Source of the DNA: Lentisphaerales bacterium
GTDB lineage: Bacteria; Verrucomicrobiota; Kiritimatiellia; JAUXFM01
Assembly: GCA_030622955.1 (NCBI GenBank)
Contig: JAUXFM010000004.1
Coordinates: 1 to 60,280 of the forward strand
Direction: 5' to 3'
DNA: 60,280 bases
In this document: in pieces, positions 28,315 through 37,821 of the stretch
How the letters are laid out: every line of letters begins with the position of its first letter
Position numbering within the stretch: the first letter of the stretch is position 1
Notes under the pieces: model-generated
What the model was told of the DNA's origin: nothing
The model's database searches: none
The model's input: the letters and a program-made list of their open reading frames with translations, nothing else
Program-made: the position numbers and the translations under genes

Positions 28315-29448
28315 TCACTGTCCCGCCTTACGGTGGGAGCGTGGCCGGAGCATCCTGATGAGCAACAGTTCGAGTGTGATGTGCTGCGGCACGGAACTGG
28401 AAACCATCTTCTCGTGTGCGGTCAGGGCGAGATTCCTGCAATAATGAAGCTCTTTACGCGAAAACGTTTTCGCCTGTGCAGCCAACAGAAAACTGCGGTA
28501 AGGATGAGTCTTTCTCGGATCGCGCCCAAAATGCTCTGTGAAAGCGGTTTCAACCTGGTCCGGTAGTTTCTTCCACTGAACAGAGTTGCCATGCCCGAAT
28601 TCGAGCCACCTTTCATCAAGCGCTTCGCGATAAATCGTCAAGTCGCGCAGCCGTCCCTCAATGCTCATGATAAGGCGTACGGGATTCTCGCCCTGAAAAA
28701 GGAGCTGCCGAAGAATCCGCAGGGCCTTCGCAAGATCCTTGGTGCCGACCGCATCGGCCAGGTCCCACGCCGGCACGTCACGCGAGCAAGAGGTTATGGC
28801 AAGGACATCATCCCGGCACACGCGTTTTTTGTCGCCAAGATAGACAGCCAGCTTCTCCACTTCGTTCACGATTTGTCGAGTATCGGTCCCGGCCCTTTCA
28901 ATAAATGCCTGCATGACATCGCTACGATCGACGGTCAGGCCTGCCTGCCTGAACACCTCGCGCGCGGTATCTCCCGCGTTACGCTCAGCGGTATAGGGTT
29001 TCTTGGCGGCATCGGCAAATTCATGGACGGTCCCCTTCTCTGAGCATGCCTTGGCAAAAGCACGTCGCTTATCGACATTGGTAGCCGATATCACAAAACT
29101 AATGTTGCCGGGTAAGCCTTCCTTGATGAGATCGGCCATCTCGGCCACACGGTTCTTCACTTCCTCGGAGCGTCCGCATCCGGCGTCGGAGAGGAAGTTC
29201 GCGCCACAGAGCCAGACAACCTTTCGACTATCGAAGAAGCCGACCGTCTGGATGGCTTCCAAACAGCAGGAGATAATCGTCTGTGCTTCACCGACATTGT
29301 CGGCCTGCCCGTGGATAATCTCGAGTCCCAGTGTTCTCTCTTCGGGCGGACAGAGCTCTTCAGCGATTTTCCTGGCCTTGGCGGTCGTGGTGAATTCATC
29401 ACCGCCAAACACCAGAAAGATGCCTGTTTTATTGGCTGTTTCGCTCAT
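28315..29448 (-). CDS. holA: DNA polymerase III subunit delta
   Basis: FLVFGGDEFTTTAKARKI..., ERAGTDTRQIVNEVEKLAVYLGDKKRVCRDDV, SIEGRLRDLTIYREAL. Confidence 0.85.
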   Translation of the reverse strand: MSETANKTGIFLVFGGDEFTTTAKARKIAEELCPPEERTLGLEIIHGQADNVGEAQTIISCCLEAIQTVGFFDSRKVVWLCGANFLSDAGCGRSEEVKNRVAEMADLIKEGLPGNISFVISATNVDKRRAFAKACSEKGTVHEFADAAKKPYTAERNAGDTAREVFRQAGLTVDRSDVMQAFIERAGTDTRQIVNEVEKLAVYLGDKKRVCRDDVLAITSCSRDVPAWDLADAVGTKDLAKALRILRQLLFQGENPVRLIMSIEGRLRDLTIYREALDERWLEFGHGNSVQWKKLPDQVETAFTEHFGRDPRKTHPYRSFLLAAQAKTFSRKELHYCRNLALTAHEKMVSSSVPQHITLELLLIRMLRPRSHRKAGQ

Positions 29449-29647
29449 TAACTTGCCACCGAGAGTCCGAAATGGTATCTTGCGTATCGCATTTGATACC
29501 AACAATAGGCTGGATTTCAGGTGCTTATCAAGGCTGTTTTGGCTGAGGCGTGATGAAAGACGCAGAGATACTTTCAAGGCAGGCAGCCCCATAGGCGTCG
29601 ATCGGACATAGAGCAAACCCACATTCTTTCAGGAAATTGATCGTTAC

Positions 29648-31285
29648 ATGGCTAGTCCCATATCAAAATCGAGAGCGCAGAAAGCCAAGAAGCGCATCAA
29701 GGAGGCCAAAAAAACGTCTAATGGCGACTCTTCCTGGCTGAACCGCCCCACAACAGGCCTCCTGATAGGCGCCTTGACATGGCTCTGCGCCGTGGCTCTA
29801 CTCAAGGTGGGGCAAGGCAATGAACTGGCTGCGGCTGCGCGCATATTCTCGCTTACCGGGAATGCTGCCTTCCTTCTTCTGGCCCTGATAGCATGCGGGG
29901 TCTATCTGCACACTGTACGCCAAAGCGTGCTCCACCAGAACTCGAAATTGCTGATGATGATGCTCGTCTCGCTGCTAACCCTGATCCCGGCGAAATTCAT
30001 ACTGTACCTGGCCGGAAACGTTGTTGATGAGCTGCCACTGGGCATTTCATTCAGCGAGGTAGCCCCTTTCCTCTTTCCGTTCATTCTGGCGCCACTCCTG
30101 GTCACCATCTTGACCGATGGCGTTGTGGGGATAACGCTGGGGATATGGGTCAGCCTTGTGATGTCAATCATGGCGGGAAACAGTTTCACCGTATTCCTTA
30201 CCGGGATGATAGCAACAACGCTCACGGTCCACGTGGCTCGACGTGTCAGGCGGCGGATGAAGGTTTTCCGGATAGGGTTCATGATAAGCGTTGTGCAGAT
30301 GCTGGTAGTGGTCAGTATGGCGGCAATCGGAACCGGCATGCCCGACCCTATGCTGGTATTCTACCAGGCCATGGCTTGCCTGGTCAGCGGGTTCTTCTGT
30401 GCATTTGTGTTGCTCCTATTCCTTCCTCTCTTTGAAGGTCTCTTCAAGATAACGACTGACATCACTCTGCTCGAGCTCTCAGACCTTGGTCACAAGATCC
30501 TGCAGCGACTCGCGATCGAAGCGCCGGGCACCTATCACCACAGTCTCGTGGTGGCGAACCTGGCCCAGGGCGCCGCGGACCAGATCGACGCTAACTCGCT
30601 GGTGGCAAGAGTCGGATCCTATTTTCACGACATCGGCAAGCTCACGAAGCCCGATTTCTTTGCCGAGAATATCCGTATGAGAACAAATCCACACGATGAG
30701 CTTGCGCCCAGCATGAGCACGCTGGTTGTCAGCTCTCACGTCAAGGAAGGTATCAGCCTGGCCATGCTCAATAACCTGCCGGACTGTATCATTGACATTA
30801 TCCGGGAGCATCATGGGACCTGCCTGATCTCCTATTTCCACCAGAAAGCCAAGCAACAGATGGAGCTGGTCCTGTCAGCCACGAATGGAAAGACCAACGG
30901 TTCCTCTCTTGATGAGTCATCTTTCCGCTACCCTGGCCCGAGACCCAGGTCACGTGAGTCCGCCATTATCCACCTTGCAGACGCCGTTGAGGCCGCATCG
31001 CGGTCGATGGAGAAACCGACCGCAAGCAATATCGACAACCTCGTTACAGAGATTGTGAATACTCGCCTGGTAGATGGTCAGCTCGACCTCTGCAGCATGA
31101 GCCTGTCCGAACTGACACAGGTCCGTCGCTCATTTGTGTTCACGCTCACTAACATGATGCATGCCCGAGTGGCATATCCCAAAGATGAAGATCGCGATAA
31201 ACAACAGTCAAACAGCAGTCCGGCTTCGGAAGACAAGAATAGAGCAACTGGTCCAGCGCCTGATGAGGTTGGCCAGCAGTCTTGA
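29648..31285 (+). CDS. 7TM HD-domain phosphohydrolase (PgpH-like, short form)
   Basis: Multi-TM N-terminus, LAIEAPGTYHHSLVVANLAQGAADQI...YFHDIGKLTKPDFF HD motif. Confidence 0.85.
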   Translation: MASPISKSRAQKAKKRIKEAKKTSNGDSSWLNRPTTGLLIGALTWLCAVALLKVGQGNELAAAARIFSLTGNAAFLLLALIACGVYLHTVRQSVLHQNSKLLMMMLVSLLTLIPAKFILYLAGNVVDELPLGISFSEVAPFLFPFILAPLLVTILTDGVVGITLGIWVSLVMSIMAGNSFTVFLTGMIATTLTVHVARRVRRRMKVFRIGFMISVVQMLVVVSMAAIGTGMPDPMLVFYQAMACLVSGFFCAFVLLLFLPLFEGLFKITTDITLLELSDLGHKILQRLAIEAPGTYHHSLVVANLAQGAADQIDANSLVARVGSYFHDIGKLTKPDFFAENIRMRTNPHDELAPSMSTLVVSSHVKEGISLAMLNNLPDCIIDIIREHHGTCLISYFHQKAKQQMELVLSATNGKTNGSSLDESSFRYPGPRPRSRESAIIHLADAVEAASRSMEKPTASNIDNLVTEIVNTRLVDGQLDLCSMSLSELTQVRRSFVFTLTNMMHARVAYPKDEDRDKQQSNSSPASEDKNRATGPAPDEVGQQS

Positions 31286-31646
31286 TCCGGCCACCCGCTG
31301 GAACGAGATCTCGATTCTGTTGACAGACAACGAAGGTATCGCAGCGCTGAACAAGCGTTACCTTGACAAAGACGGCCCAACGGATGTTCTATGTTTCAGG
31401 TATGAGCCGGGTCCGTCCGACAAGGCCGCCTGTGACGGCGAGCTTATCGTGAACGTAGAGCGTGCCCTCGAAGTTGGGCCGGCTCATTCAGGCGTTCCGG
31501 AAGAGCTTGCTCTCTACATCGCACATGGTTGCGACCATTTGGCGGGCCAGGATGACCAGACCGGCGCCGATTTCACGCAGATGCGTGAACGCGAGCTGGC
31601 CTGGCTGAAAGAAGAAGCGGCAAGCATTACGGAAATTATCGAATAA
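31185..31646 (+). CDS. ybeY: Endoribonuclease YbeY
   Basis: NEISILLTDNEGIAALNKRYLDKDGPTDVLCFRYE...LALYIAHGCDHLAGQDD. Confidence 0.88.
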   Translation: MKIAINNSQTAVRLRKTRIEQLVQRLMRLASSLDPATRWNEISILLTDNEGIAALNKRYLDKDGPTDVLCFRYEPGPSDKAACDGELIVNVERALEVGPAHSGVPEELALYIAHGCDHLAGQDDQTGADFTQMRERELAWLKEEAASITEIIE

Positions 31647-31657
31647 GGACAAAGTGC

Positions 31658-32422
31658 ATGTTAAAGAGAATAATGAAATCTATCCGAGCCAACATTCTTG
31701 TTGGCGTTTTCCTTACTATTCCAATCGTTGTAACGATTCTCATCTTCAAGTTCCTTGTCGGCCTCGCTACCGACTGGCTTGTCCACAACGATAAGATCGA
31801 GAACCTCCTGGGAGGAAGGATGATAAGCATCCTTGGGCTTAGAATCATAACGCTCGCCGCGATAGTGCTAGCCTTCTATTTTGTCGGCCTTTTCGTGCGC
31901 AATATGCTCGGCAAACGGGTCTTCCAGCTCGGGGATCATATCCTTACACGGATTCCGATCATCAAGGGAATCTATGTGTCTATCCGCCAGATCAGTGAAT
32001 CACTCTTTACTCAGAGAAACACACTCTTCAAGGAAGTGGTCCTCGTGGAGTATCCGAGGAAGGGGCTGTATTCACTGGCTTTTGTCACTGCGGAAGCTCC
32101 GCTTGCAGTTGCCAGCAAGATGGCCGATGGCCGAAAAGGAAAGCCCTGTGTCAGCCTTTTCATTTCGACGACGCCTAACCCGACATCTGGTGTTTTCATT
32201 CTCGTACCCCGCTCTGAGGTAATTTCCCTGGATATTCCGGTAACCGATGCACTCACATTCATCATGTCGGCCGGTGCTGTTGCGCCGGGTGATGAAAGAA
32301 CCAACCGCCTCACCCTGCTCGACAAGCTCGAAGCCTGGTTGAAACATGGTGATGCATCACCGACGCAGAAGACAACACCAGCCTTACCGGAACATGATGA
32401 TGCCACACCGCCAACCACCTGA
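31658..32422 (+). CDS. DUF502 family membrane protein
   Basis: ANILVGVFLTIPIVVTILIFKFLVG...RIPIIKGIYVSIRQISESLF...FISTTPNPTSGVFILVP. Confidence 0.85.
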   Translation: MLKRIMKSIRANILVGVFLTIPIVVTILIFKFLVGLATDWLVHNDKIENLLGGRMISILGLRIITLAAIVLAFYFVGLFVRNMLGKRVFQLGDHILTRIPIIKGIYVSIRQISESLFTQRNTLFKEVVLVEYPRKGLYSLAFVTAEAPLAVASKMADGRKGKPCVSLFISTTPNPTSGVFILVPRSEVISLDIPVTDALTFIMSAGAVAPGDERTNRLTLLDKLEAWLKHGDASPTQKTTPALPEHDDATPPTT

Positions 32423-33773
32423 AATCGATGTACTCGATCTGATCGATGACGAGGAATGGCCACAGGTGGCGTCAATCCTCGCTGATCTCCATCCTGCAGA
32501 TATCGCAGAGATCATCAATCGGGCCTCCTCAGATGCACATGAGAAGCTCTTCGCAATGGTCTTGACAGACCTTAAAGCGGACGTCCTTTCAGAGCTCAAG
32601 GGCATTGCCGGTGAGGATATCCTCGAGTCACTGAGTGAACTCGAGATCTCCACCATCGTTCAGGACATGGCGCCGGATGATGCCGCCGACATGCTGGCCG
32701 ATCTTCCTGACGAACGCTCGGAACAGATTCTCGACCTGATGAAGAAAGAGGATTCTGAAGATGTCAGGGAGCTTCTGAAATACGAAGAAGATACAGCCGG
32801 CGGCATCATGACCCCGGATGTCGTAGCGATGAAGGAGAACCAGACAGTTGCTGAAGCTATCCATGAAATAGCTTATTTCGAAACCGATGAGCCACTTTAC
32901 AACGTGAACGTAGTAGACCATGGCGATGTACTGACCGGCTTCGTTGATATATGGGAACTCCTGCGCGAGCGGGACAAGGGTCGACCACTGCGTGATCTGG
33001 CCGAGCGGGATTTCGTTGCCGCAACGGTCGACATGGACCAGGAAGAGGTAGCTCATTTGCTGAGCAAATACCATCTCACCGCCATCCCCGTGGTGGATAA
33101 CATCGGCACGCTGGTCGGCCGTGTTACTGCCGACGATGTTATCGATGTTATCGAAGAAGAGGCCTCTGAAGACATATTCCGCCTGGCAGGTTCGGATGAT
33201 ATTGAACTTGAGCAGTCCTCCATTTTCAGGACCTGCCTTGTTCGTTTGCCCTGGTTGTTCATCACGCTCTTTGGCGGATTCATAACCAGCGCTGTAATGA
33301 GTCGATACCAGGCCAGCATCTCGGAGATCATCATCCTGGCCGCGTTCGTGCCGGTCGTCATGGCCATGGGCGGCAACACGGGCATCCAATCTTCCACCCT
33401 GATCGTGCGGAGCATCGCTCTTGGTTCTCTCAAAGGAAGAAGTGTTGCCAGGATCCTGCTAAAAGAGATAATGGTCGGCGCGCTGATGGGACTTGCTTGC
33501 AGCGCCATAATTGGCATCTGGGCCCATATATTCTCAGGCATGAGCAAGACCTCCACATTCACACCGTTTCAAATATCTACGGTCGTCGCCGTTGCGATGT
33601 TCTGCGCTATGACATTTGCGGCCACTGCCGGAGCGCTTGTACCGATAGTCCTGAACAGGCTGCGCATAGACGCTGCCGTTGCGTCGGGGCCCTTCGTAAC
33701 AATCATGAATGACATTACCGCGCTCCTGATCTATTTCGCGGTCACAGTGACATTTGTAAATGCGTTCGCCTAG
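32394..33773 (+). CDS. mgtE: Magnesium transporter MgtE
   Basis: MgtE N domain (LADLHPADIAEIINR), CBS domains, VPVVMAMGGNTGIQSSTLIVRSIALG TM signature. Confidence 0.93.
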   Translation: MMMPHRQPPEIDVLDLIDDEEWPQVASILADLHPADIAEIINRASSDAHEKLFAMVLTDLKADVLSELKGIAGEDILESLSELEISTIVQDMAPDDAADMLADLPDERSEQILDLMKKEDSEDVRELLKYEEDTAGGIMTPDVVAMKENQTVAEAIHEIAYFETDEPLYNVNVVDHGDVLTGFVDIWELLRERDKGRPLRDLAERDFVAATVDMDQEEVAHLLSKYHLTAIPVVDNIGTLVGRVTADDVIDVIEEEASEDIFRLAGSDDIELEQSSIFRTCLVRLPWLFITLFGGFITSAVMSRYQASISEIIILAAFVPVVMAMGGNTGIQSSTLIVRSIALGSLKGRSVARILLKEIMVGALMGLACSAIIGIWAHIFSGMSKTSTFTPFQISTVVAVAMFCAMTFAATAGALVPIVLNRLRIDAAVASGPFVTIMNDITALLIYFAVTVTFVNAFA

Positions 33774-33930
33774 AGCGGTTGAAGAAATACTGTAGCCGGA
33801 GGGGCGTTGCGAATTGTGCATGATCAAGGAAGGCGAAGCAGGCATAGCAGGGCTATTCCGATGCAGCATGACAGAGAGCATGCGCAATGCAGTAGCCAAA
33901 ACGACTACAGTATTTGTGAAACTGCTCTAG
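33770..33930. mobile_element. MITE-like element with 26 bp imperfect TIRs
   Basis: Left CTAGAGCGGTTGAAGAAATACTGTAG, right (reverse complement) CTAGAGCAGTTTCACAAATACTGTAG (22/26 identical), internal secondary palindromy. Confidence 0.65.
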
Positions 33931-34096
33931 CGGCGGCGTCAAAGGATCCGCTGGGAGTTCTTAATCATGATCTTGCTCATAATCAGAGACGATTAAGATC
34001 ACTGTTGCGATTGAGAACATGAAATAACAGAGTGCCGAAGCGTGGCCCTGTAGATCATACAATTGACCAATTAACGGATACCCGAATTTTCAGACG

Positions 34097-34906
34097 ATGA
34101 TACATAGAACAGAAGCTGTGGTTTTGCGGGTGGCGCCTTTCTCAAAGACGTCACACGTCGTTACGTGGCTGACGCCTTCTCACGGCAAGATAGCCACTGT
34201 CGTTAAAGGTGCACAACGGCCGAAGAGCTGGTTGCTCGGCCAATACGATCTTTTCTATACCTGTGAGCTTCTCTTCTACGAGCGGCGTGGTGGTGGCTTG
34301 CACGTTATGCGAGAGTGTTCTCCGCTGGCCACTAGAACCAGCTTCAGAACGAACTGGCGTGCCTGTGCATGTGCTTCCTACCTGTGCGACCTCATACTAA
34401 GGATCAGTCCGTCAGATACTGAGCAGGCCGAGCTCTACTCAATTTTTACCGCTGCGCTGGATCTGCTGGGTAGTGGCGAGATAACGCAACAATTCCTGTT
34501 GTGGATTGAATTGAAAGTGCTGCGCGTCCTCGGCGTTTCGCCACGGCTTTCCCACTGTCTCAGATGCGCATCGGAGCTGACAGGCAGGAAGAGATCCGGA
34601 ATGCTGTTCTCTCTGCCGGGCGGCGGGATTCTATGTGCCGATTGTCAGAGAGATCATCATGGCAGGGCGGCACCAATACAGCCTGACGTACTGGCAATAA
34701 TGCAGAAATGGCAGAGTTCGGATAAGTCACACATTGTACGTAAGATCCGCTGCACAAAGGAGCAGCTGACAGGAATCAGCTCGATAATCGGCTCTTTTCT
34801 CGATTACCACCTTGATATTCCTCCGCATAACCGCGATATTGCCCTCTTACTAACACGAATGGATCTCAAACAGGGGCATAAGCTCAGATCGGAAAACAAA
34901 GCATGA
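34097..34906 (+). CDS. recO: DNA repair protein RecO
   Basis: TEAVVLRVAPFSKTSHVVTWLTPSHGKIATVVKGAQRPKS; zinc motif CLRC...CADC. Confidence 0.9.
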   Translation: MIHRTEAVVLRVAPFSKTSHVVTWLTPSHGKIATVVKGAQRPKSWLLGQYDLFYTCELLFYERRGGGLHVMRECSPLATRTSFRTNWRACACASYLCDLILRISPSDTEQAELYSIFTAALDLLGSGEITQQFLLWIELKVLRVLGVSPRLSHCLRCASELTGRKRSGMLFSLPGGGILCADCQRDHHGRAAPIQPDVLAIMQKWQSSDKSHIVRKIRCTKEQLTGISSIIGSFLDYHLDIPPHNRDIALLLTRMDLKQGHKLRSENKA

Positions 34907-35934
34907 GAAAGACGGTACATACAATCCTGGCGCTTGCCATGGTAATCGCGATGGGTGGCGGCTGCAGCAAGGAAGAAGAGAAGAAGGATTCCACGGCAAA
35001 GATGCCGTCCGTTACTAAGGAGCCAATTGCAATAACCGCACCGTTTCTTCCAGCCATGGATAACGCACCATTCCTTGTGCAGGTGAATGATCACAAGCTC
35101 ACGATGTCGGAGGCTATGCCGGAAATAACGATGCGCACACAGCAGTATCTTGCCCCCATGCGCTCCACTATAACTTCGATTCAGGAGCTGAATCTCCTTA
35201 CACAGAAAGCACAGCGTGATGCCGTCAGCAACGTCGTGAACCAGTTCATAGCGGAGGCCTCTCTTCTCATAGCGGTTGAGTCATCAAAGGTTAAGGTTGA
35301 TGAGGCGGATATTGCCAAGTTCACCAAAGGTGCAGGCCCAGTTCCGTCGGGGATGCCGCAGGAAGAACTCACCCAGCGTGTAAAGATAGCAAAGTTCATC
35401 GAGGCGAAAATGGCCGGGCTCGCAGACCCACCCGACATCGAGATCAAGAAGCTCTACGACAAGAGCTCAGCTCAGCTGAGGATGCCTGAATCTGTCGAGG
35501 CGCGTCACATTCTCATCAAAATTGAAGAAGCCGACAGTGAGCGCACCAAGAAGTCCAAGCGAAAGAAGATCGAAAAACTCCGCAAGGAACTCGTTAAGGG
35601 GGAAGATTTTGCGAAGCTTGCCCGCAAGAACTCCGATTGTCCAAGCGGCCAGGATGGCGGCAAACTGAAGCCATTCGGACGCAAGGCAATGGTCAAGGAG
35701 TTCGAGGACGCCGCTTTCTCCCAGAAGATAGGTGTTCTTGGGCCCGTCGTTGAAACGGCATTCGGCTTCCATATTATTGAGGTCCTGGCCCGCAATAAAG
35801 AACAGATAGTCCCGCTTGAGCAAGTCAGGCCACGGATCGTGGAATTCCTCAAGTACAACATCTTGCTTGATGCCCTTCGGAACAAACTGGATATCAAGTA
35901 CGGCAAGGAATACTCAAAGGCAATAGGCGGGTAA
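34903..35934 (+). CDS. Peptidylprolyl isomerase lipoprotein (SurA/PrsA-like parvulin)
   Basis: GGGCSKEE lipobox; ARHILIKIEE...FAKLARKNSDCPSGQDGGKLKPFGR...VETAFGFHIIEVL PpiC domain. Confidence 0.92.
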   Translation: MRKTVHTILALAMVIAMGGGCSKEEEKKDSTAKMPSVTKEPIAITAPFLPAMDNAPFLVQVNDHKLTMSEAMPEITMRTQQYLAPMRSTITSIQELNLLTQKAQRDAVSNVVNQFIAEASLLIAVESSKVKVDEADIAKFTKGAGPVPSGMPQEELTQRVKIAKFIEAKMAGLADPPDIEIKKLYDKSSAQLRMPESVEARHILIKIEEADSERTKKSKRKKIEKLRKELVKGEDFAKLARKNSDCPSGQDGGKLKPFGRKAMVKEFEDAAFSQKIGVLGPVVETAFGFHIIEVLARNKEQIVPLEQVRPRIVEFLKYNILLDALRNKLDIKYGKEYSKAIGG

Positions 35935-37224
35935 TTACTGGCCCGTATTCTGCGCGCCAACGAAATTGCCGTTCTTCCAGCAGCCTTTCAGCTTGGCCCC
36001 GTCAGGATAGGTGTAGACAGCGTTCCCATCACGCTTGCCGTTCCTGAACTCACCTTCGTAGATGGCTCCGCTCGCCGATGTGTAGATGCCGCGGCCATGT
36101 TTCTTACCCTTGCTGAATTTTCCCTCATATCGGCTTCCATCACTGTAGACGTAGCGCCCCTGGCCATCGCGCAGGTCTTTCTTGAATTCACCATTATAGG
36201 TGTCGCCATTCTCGAAAGTCAGGATGCCGGTGCCTTCCTTGAGGTTGTTGTGATAGTATCCCTCATACTGGTATTTGCCGGAGGATACAAGCATGCCCTT
36301 ACCATGTCGTAGGTTGTTCAGGAATGACCCACTGTAGACATCCCCGTTCCCATACGTCAGCGTACCGTCGCCGTGACGCATATCGTCTTTGAACGATCCC
36401 TCATAGACATCACCGGATGCATGGGTGAAAATGCCTCGACCATGGCAGAATTCATTCTTGAATTGTCCTTTGTATTTGTCACCATTGGCAAACTTGATCT
36501 CTTTAACATCATCCAGTGCATCAAGATCGAGTTTTGGTCGGTCGATCTCCAGGGGGTTTGCGACATGCACAACAGGTCTGTTCACATTATTTGATGGCAC
36601 AATTGACGCAGGCGTTACATTGCCTGGCTTCATAATGCCCACCATTGACAGCATCTCCCTGTATGTCTTGCGCAATTCCGCGAGTTCCTTCTCTCGCTCG
36701 ATCCTGGTCTTTTCCAGTTCCGCCAATTGCTCACGGAGCGTGCGAAGCTCTGCGGAATCTTTCTCACTATTCACCGCCACCCATTCACTGAACCGCTTAA
36801 GATTAGATTTGAGGATGGTTCTTTCCTTCAGGCGCCTTACTTCGGTATGTTTCACAGCTGCAATGGTATTGGAACCTTCGCTCTCGATCGCCCTGATCTT
36901 GCCGGCCATTGCCTGTGCGTCGCGCGTGGCCTTCGCCGTTTGCACCTCGATCTTGTCCACTCGCTTGAAGGTTTCGTTGGTATGCCGCATGACGAATACA
37001 CCGACGAGCAGAAAGACCCCAAGGATGACCAGCACGGTACAAAGGAATATGGACGAGACCCAGAGCAGCGATTTCCTGTTCCGCATACGCTCCTGCAACA
37101 TGTAATTCTGCACCATCTCGAGGCTCGCAACATGATGCACGGGCACATTGCTCCCTTGGCCCGCCTCTTCATCGTGCTTCACCGGGGGCTTACTGTATTC
37201 ACCATCTATTTGATCCGAATTCAT
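35935..37224 (-). CDS. MORN-repeat protein with N-terminal TM and coiled coil
   Basis: Approx. 8 repeats such as GDVYEGSFKDDMRHGDGTLTYGNGDVYSGSF; TM helix SSIFLCTVLVILGVFLLVGVFV. Confidence 0.88.
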   Translation of the reverse strand: MNSDQIDGEYSKPPVKHDEEAGQGSNVPVHHVASLEMVQNYMLQERMRNRKSLLWVSSIFLCTVLVILGVFLLVGVFVMRHTNETFKRVDKIEVQTAKATRDAQAMAGKIRAIESEGSNTIAAVKHTEVRRLKERTILKSNLKRFSEWVAVNSEKDSAELRTLREQLAELEKTRIEREKELAELRKTYREMLSMVGIMKPGNVTPASIVPSNNVNRPVVHVANPLEIDRPKLDLDALDDVKEIKFANGDKYKGQFKNEFCHGRGIFTHASGDVYEGSFKDDMRHGDGTLTYGNGDVYSGSFLNNLRHGKGMLVSSGKYQYEGYYHNNLKEGTGILTFENGDTYNGEFKKDLRDGQGRYVYSDGSRYEGKFSKGKKHGRGIYTSASGAIYEGEFRNGKRDGNAVYTYPDGAKLKGCWKNGNFVGAQNTGQ

Positions 37225-37236
37225 GACTGGCGGCAG

Positions 37237-37821
37237 CTATTCCTGCTTTTCTTCGGGTTCAGCATCCATCGGGATCGCTATCCTGGTTATAAGCATGGCG
37301 CCCGTCACCTGGCCTGCTTTCTTCTTCGGCGCAACGCTCAATTCTCTTATCCTGAGAAGCTGAGTTGATCTGGGCGATCTGTGCAGTTGATGGCAGAAAG
37401 TGATCAACTGCTGCATTGTACCCACCACCTCGGCTCTGACAACGAATTCATGATAATACTCACTCACGCGAGTTTCACCCGATTTCATGTTTTGGATTGA
37501 TATACCGTTCCTGTTGGCAAGCGTATCGATCTCATCCTGCATTTCGTTAAGGATTGTGGAAGGTGACTGTACATCAGGCATATGCTGCTTGACGTTGTTG
37601 TAGATACGCTCAACTTCGGCGACATAGTTACTGGCAACAATTGTTTTGCAGAATCTCAGTTCGTTTTCTGTAAATGCGATATCGCGATCGATGTTCTTGA
37701 TCTTCAGCATGGCGGGCTGCAGCACCACGAGCTTGGCGAGCATGAGCAGGATGAATACGCCGGCGACTCCAAGGCCGGCACGTTCGCGAGGCGCCAGTTT
37801 TGTGAGTTTGATCGGGCTCAT
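37237..37821 (-). CDS. GspM/PilO-like secretion/pilus component
   Basis: Short N-terminal TM, coiled coil, EFVVRAEVVGTMQQLITFCHQLHRSPRSTQLLRIRELSV; next to PilM-like gene. Confidence 0.65.
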   Translation of the reverse strand: MSPIKLTKLAPRERAGLGVAGVFILLMLAKLVVLQPAMLKIKNIDRDIAFTENELRFCKTIVASNYVAEVERIYNNVKQHMPDVQSPSTILNEMQDEIDTLANRNGISIQNMKSGETRVSEYYHEFVVRAEVVGTMQQLITFCHQLHRSPRSTQLLRIRELSVAPKKKAGQVTGAMLITRIAIPMDAEPEEKQE

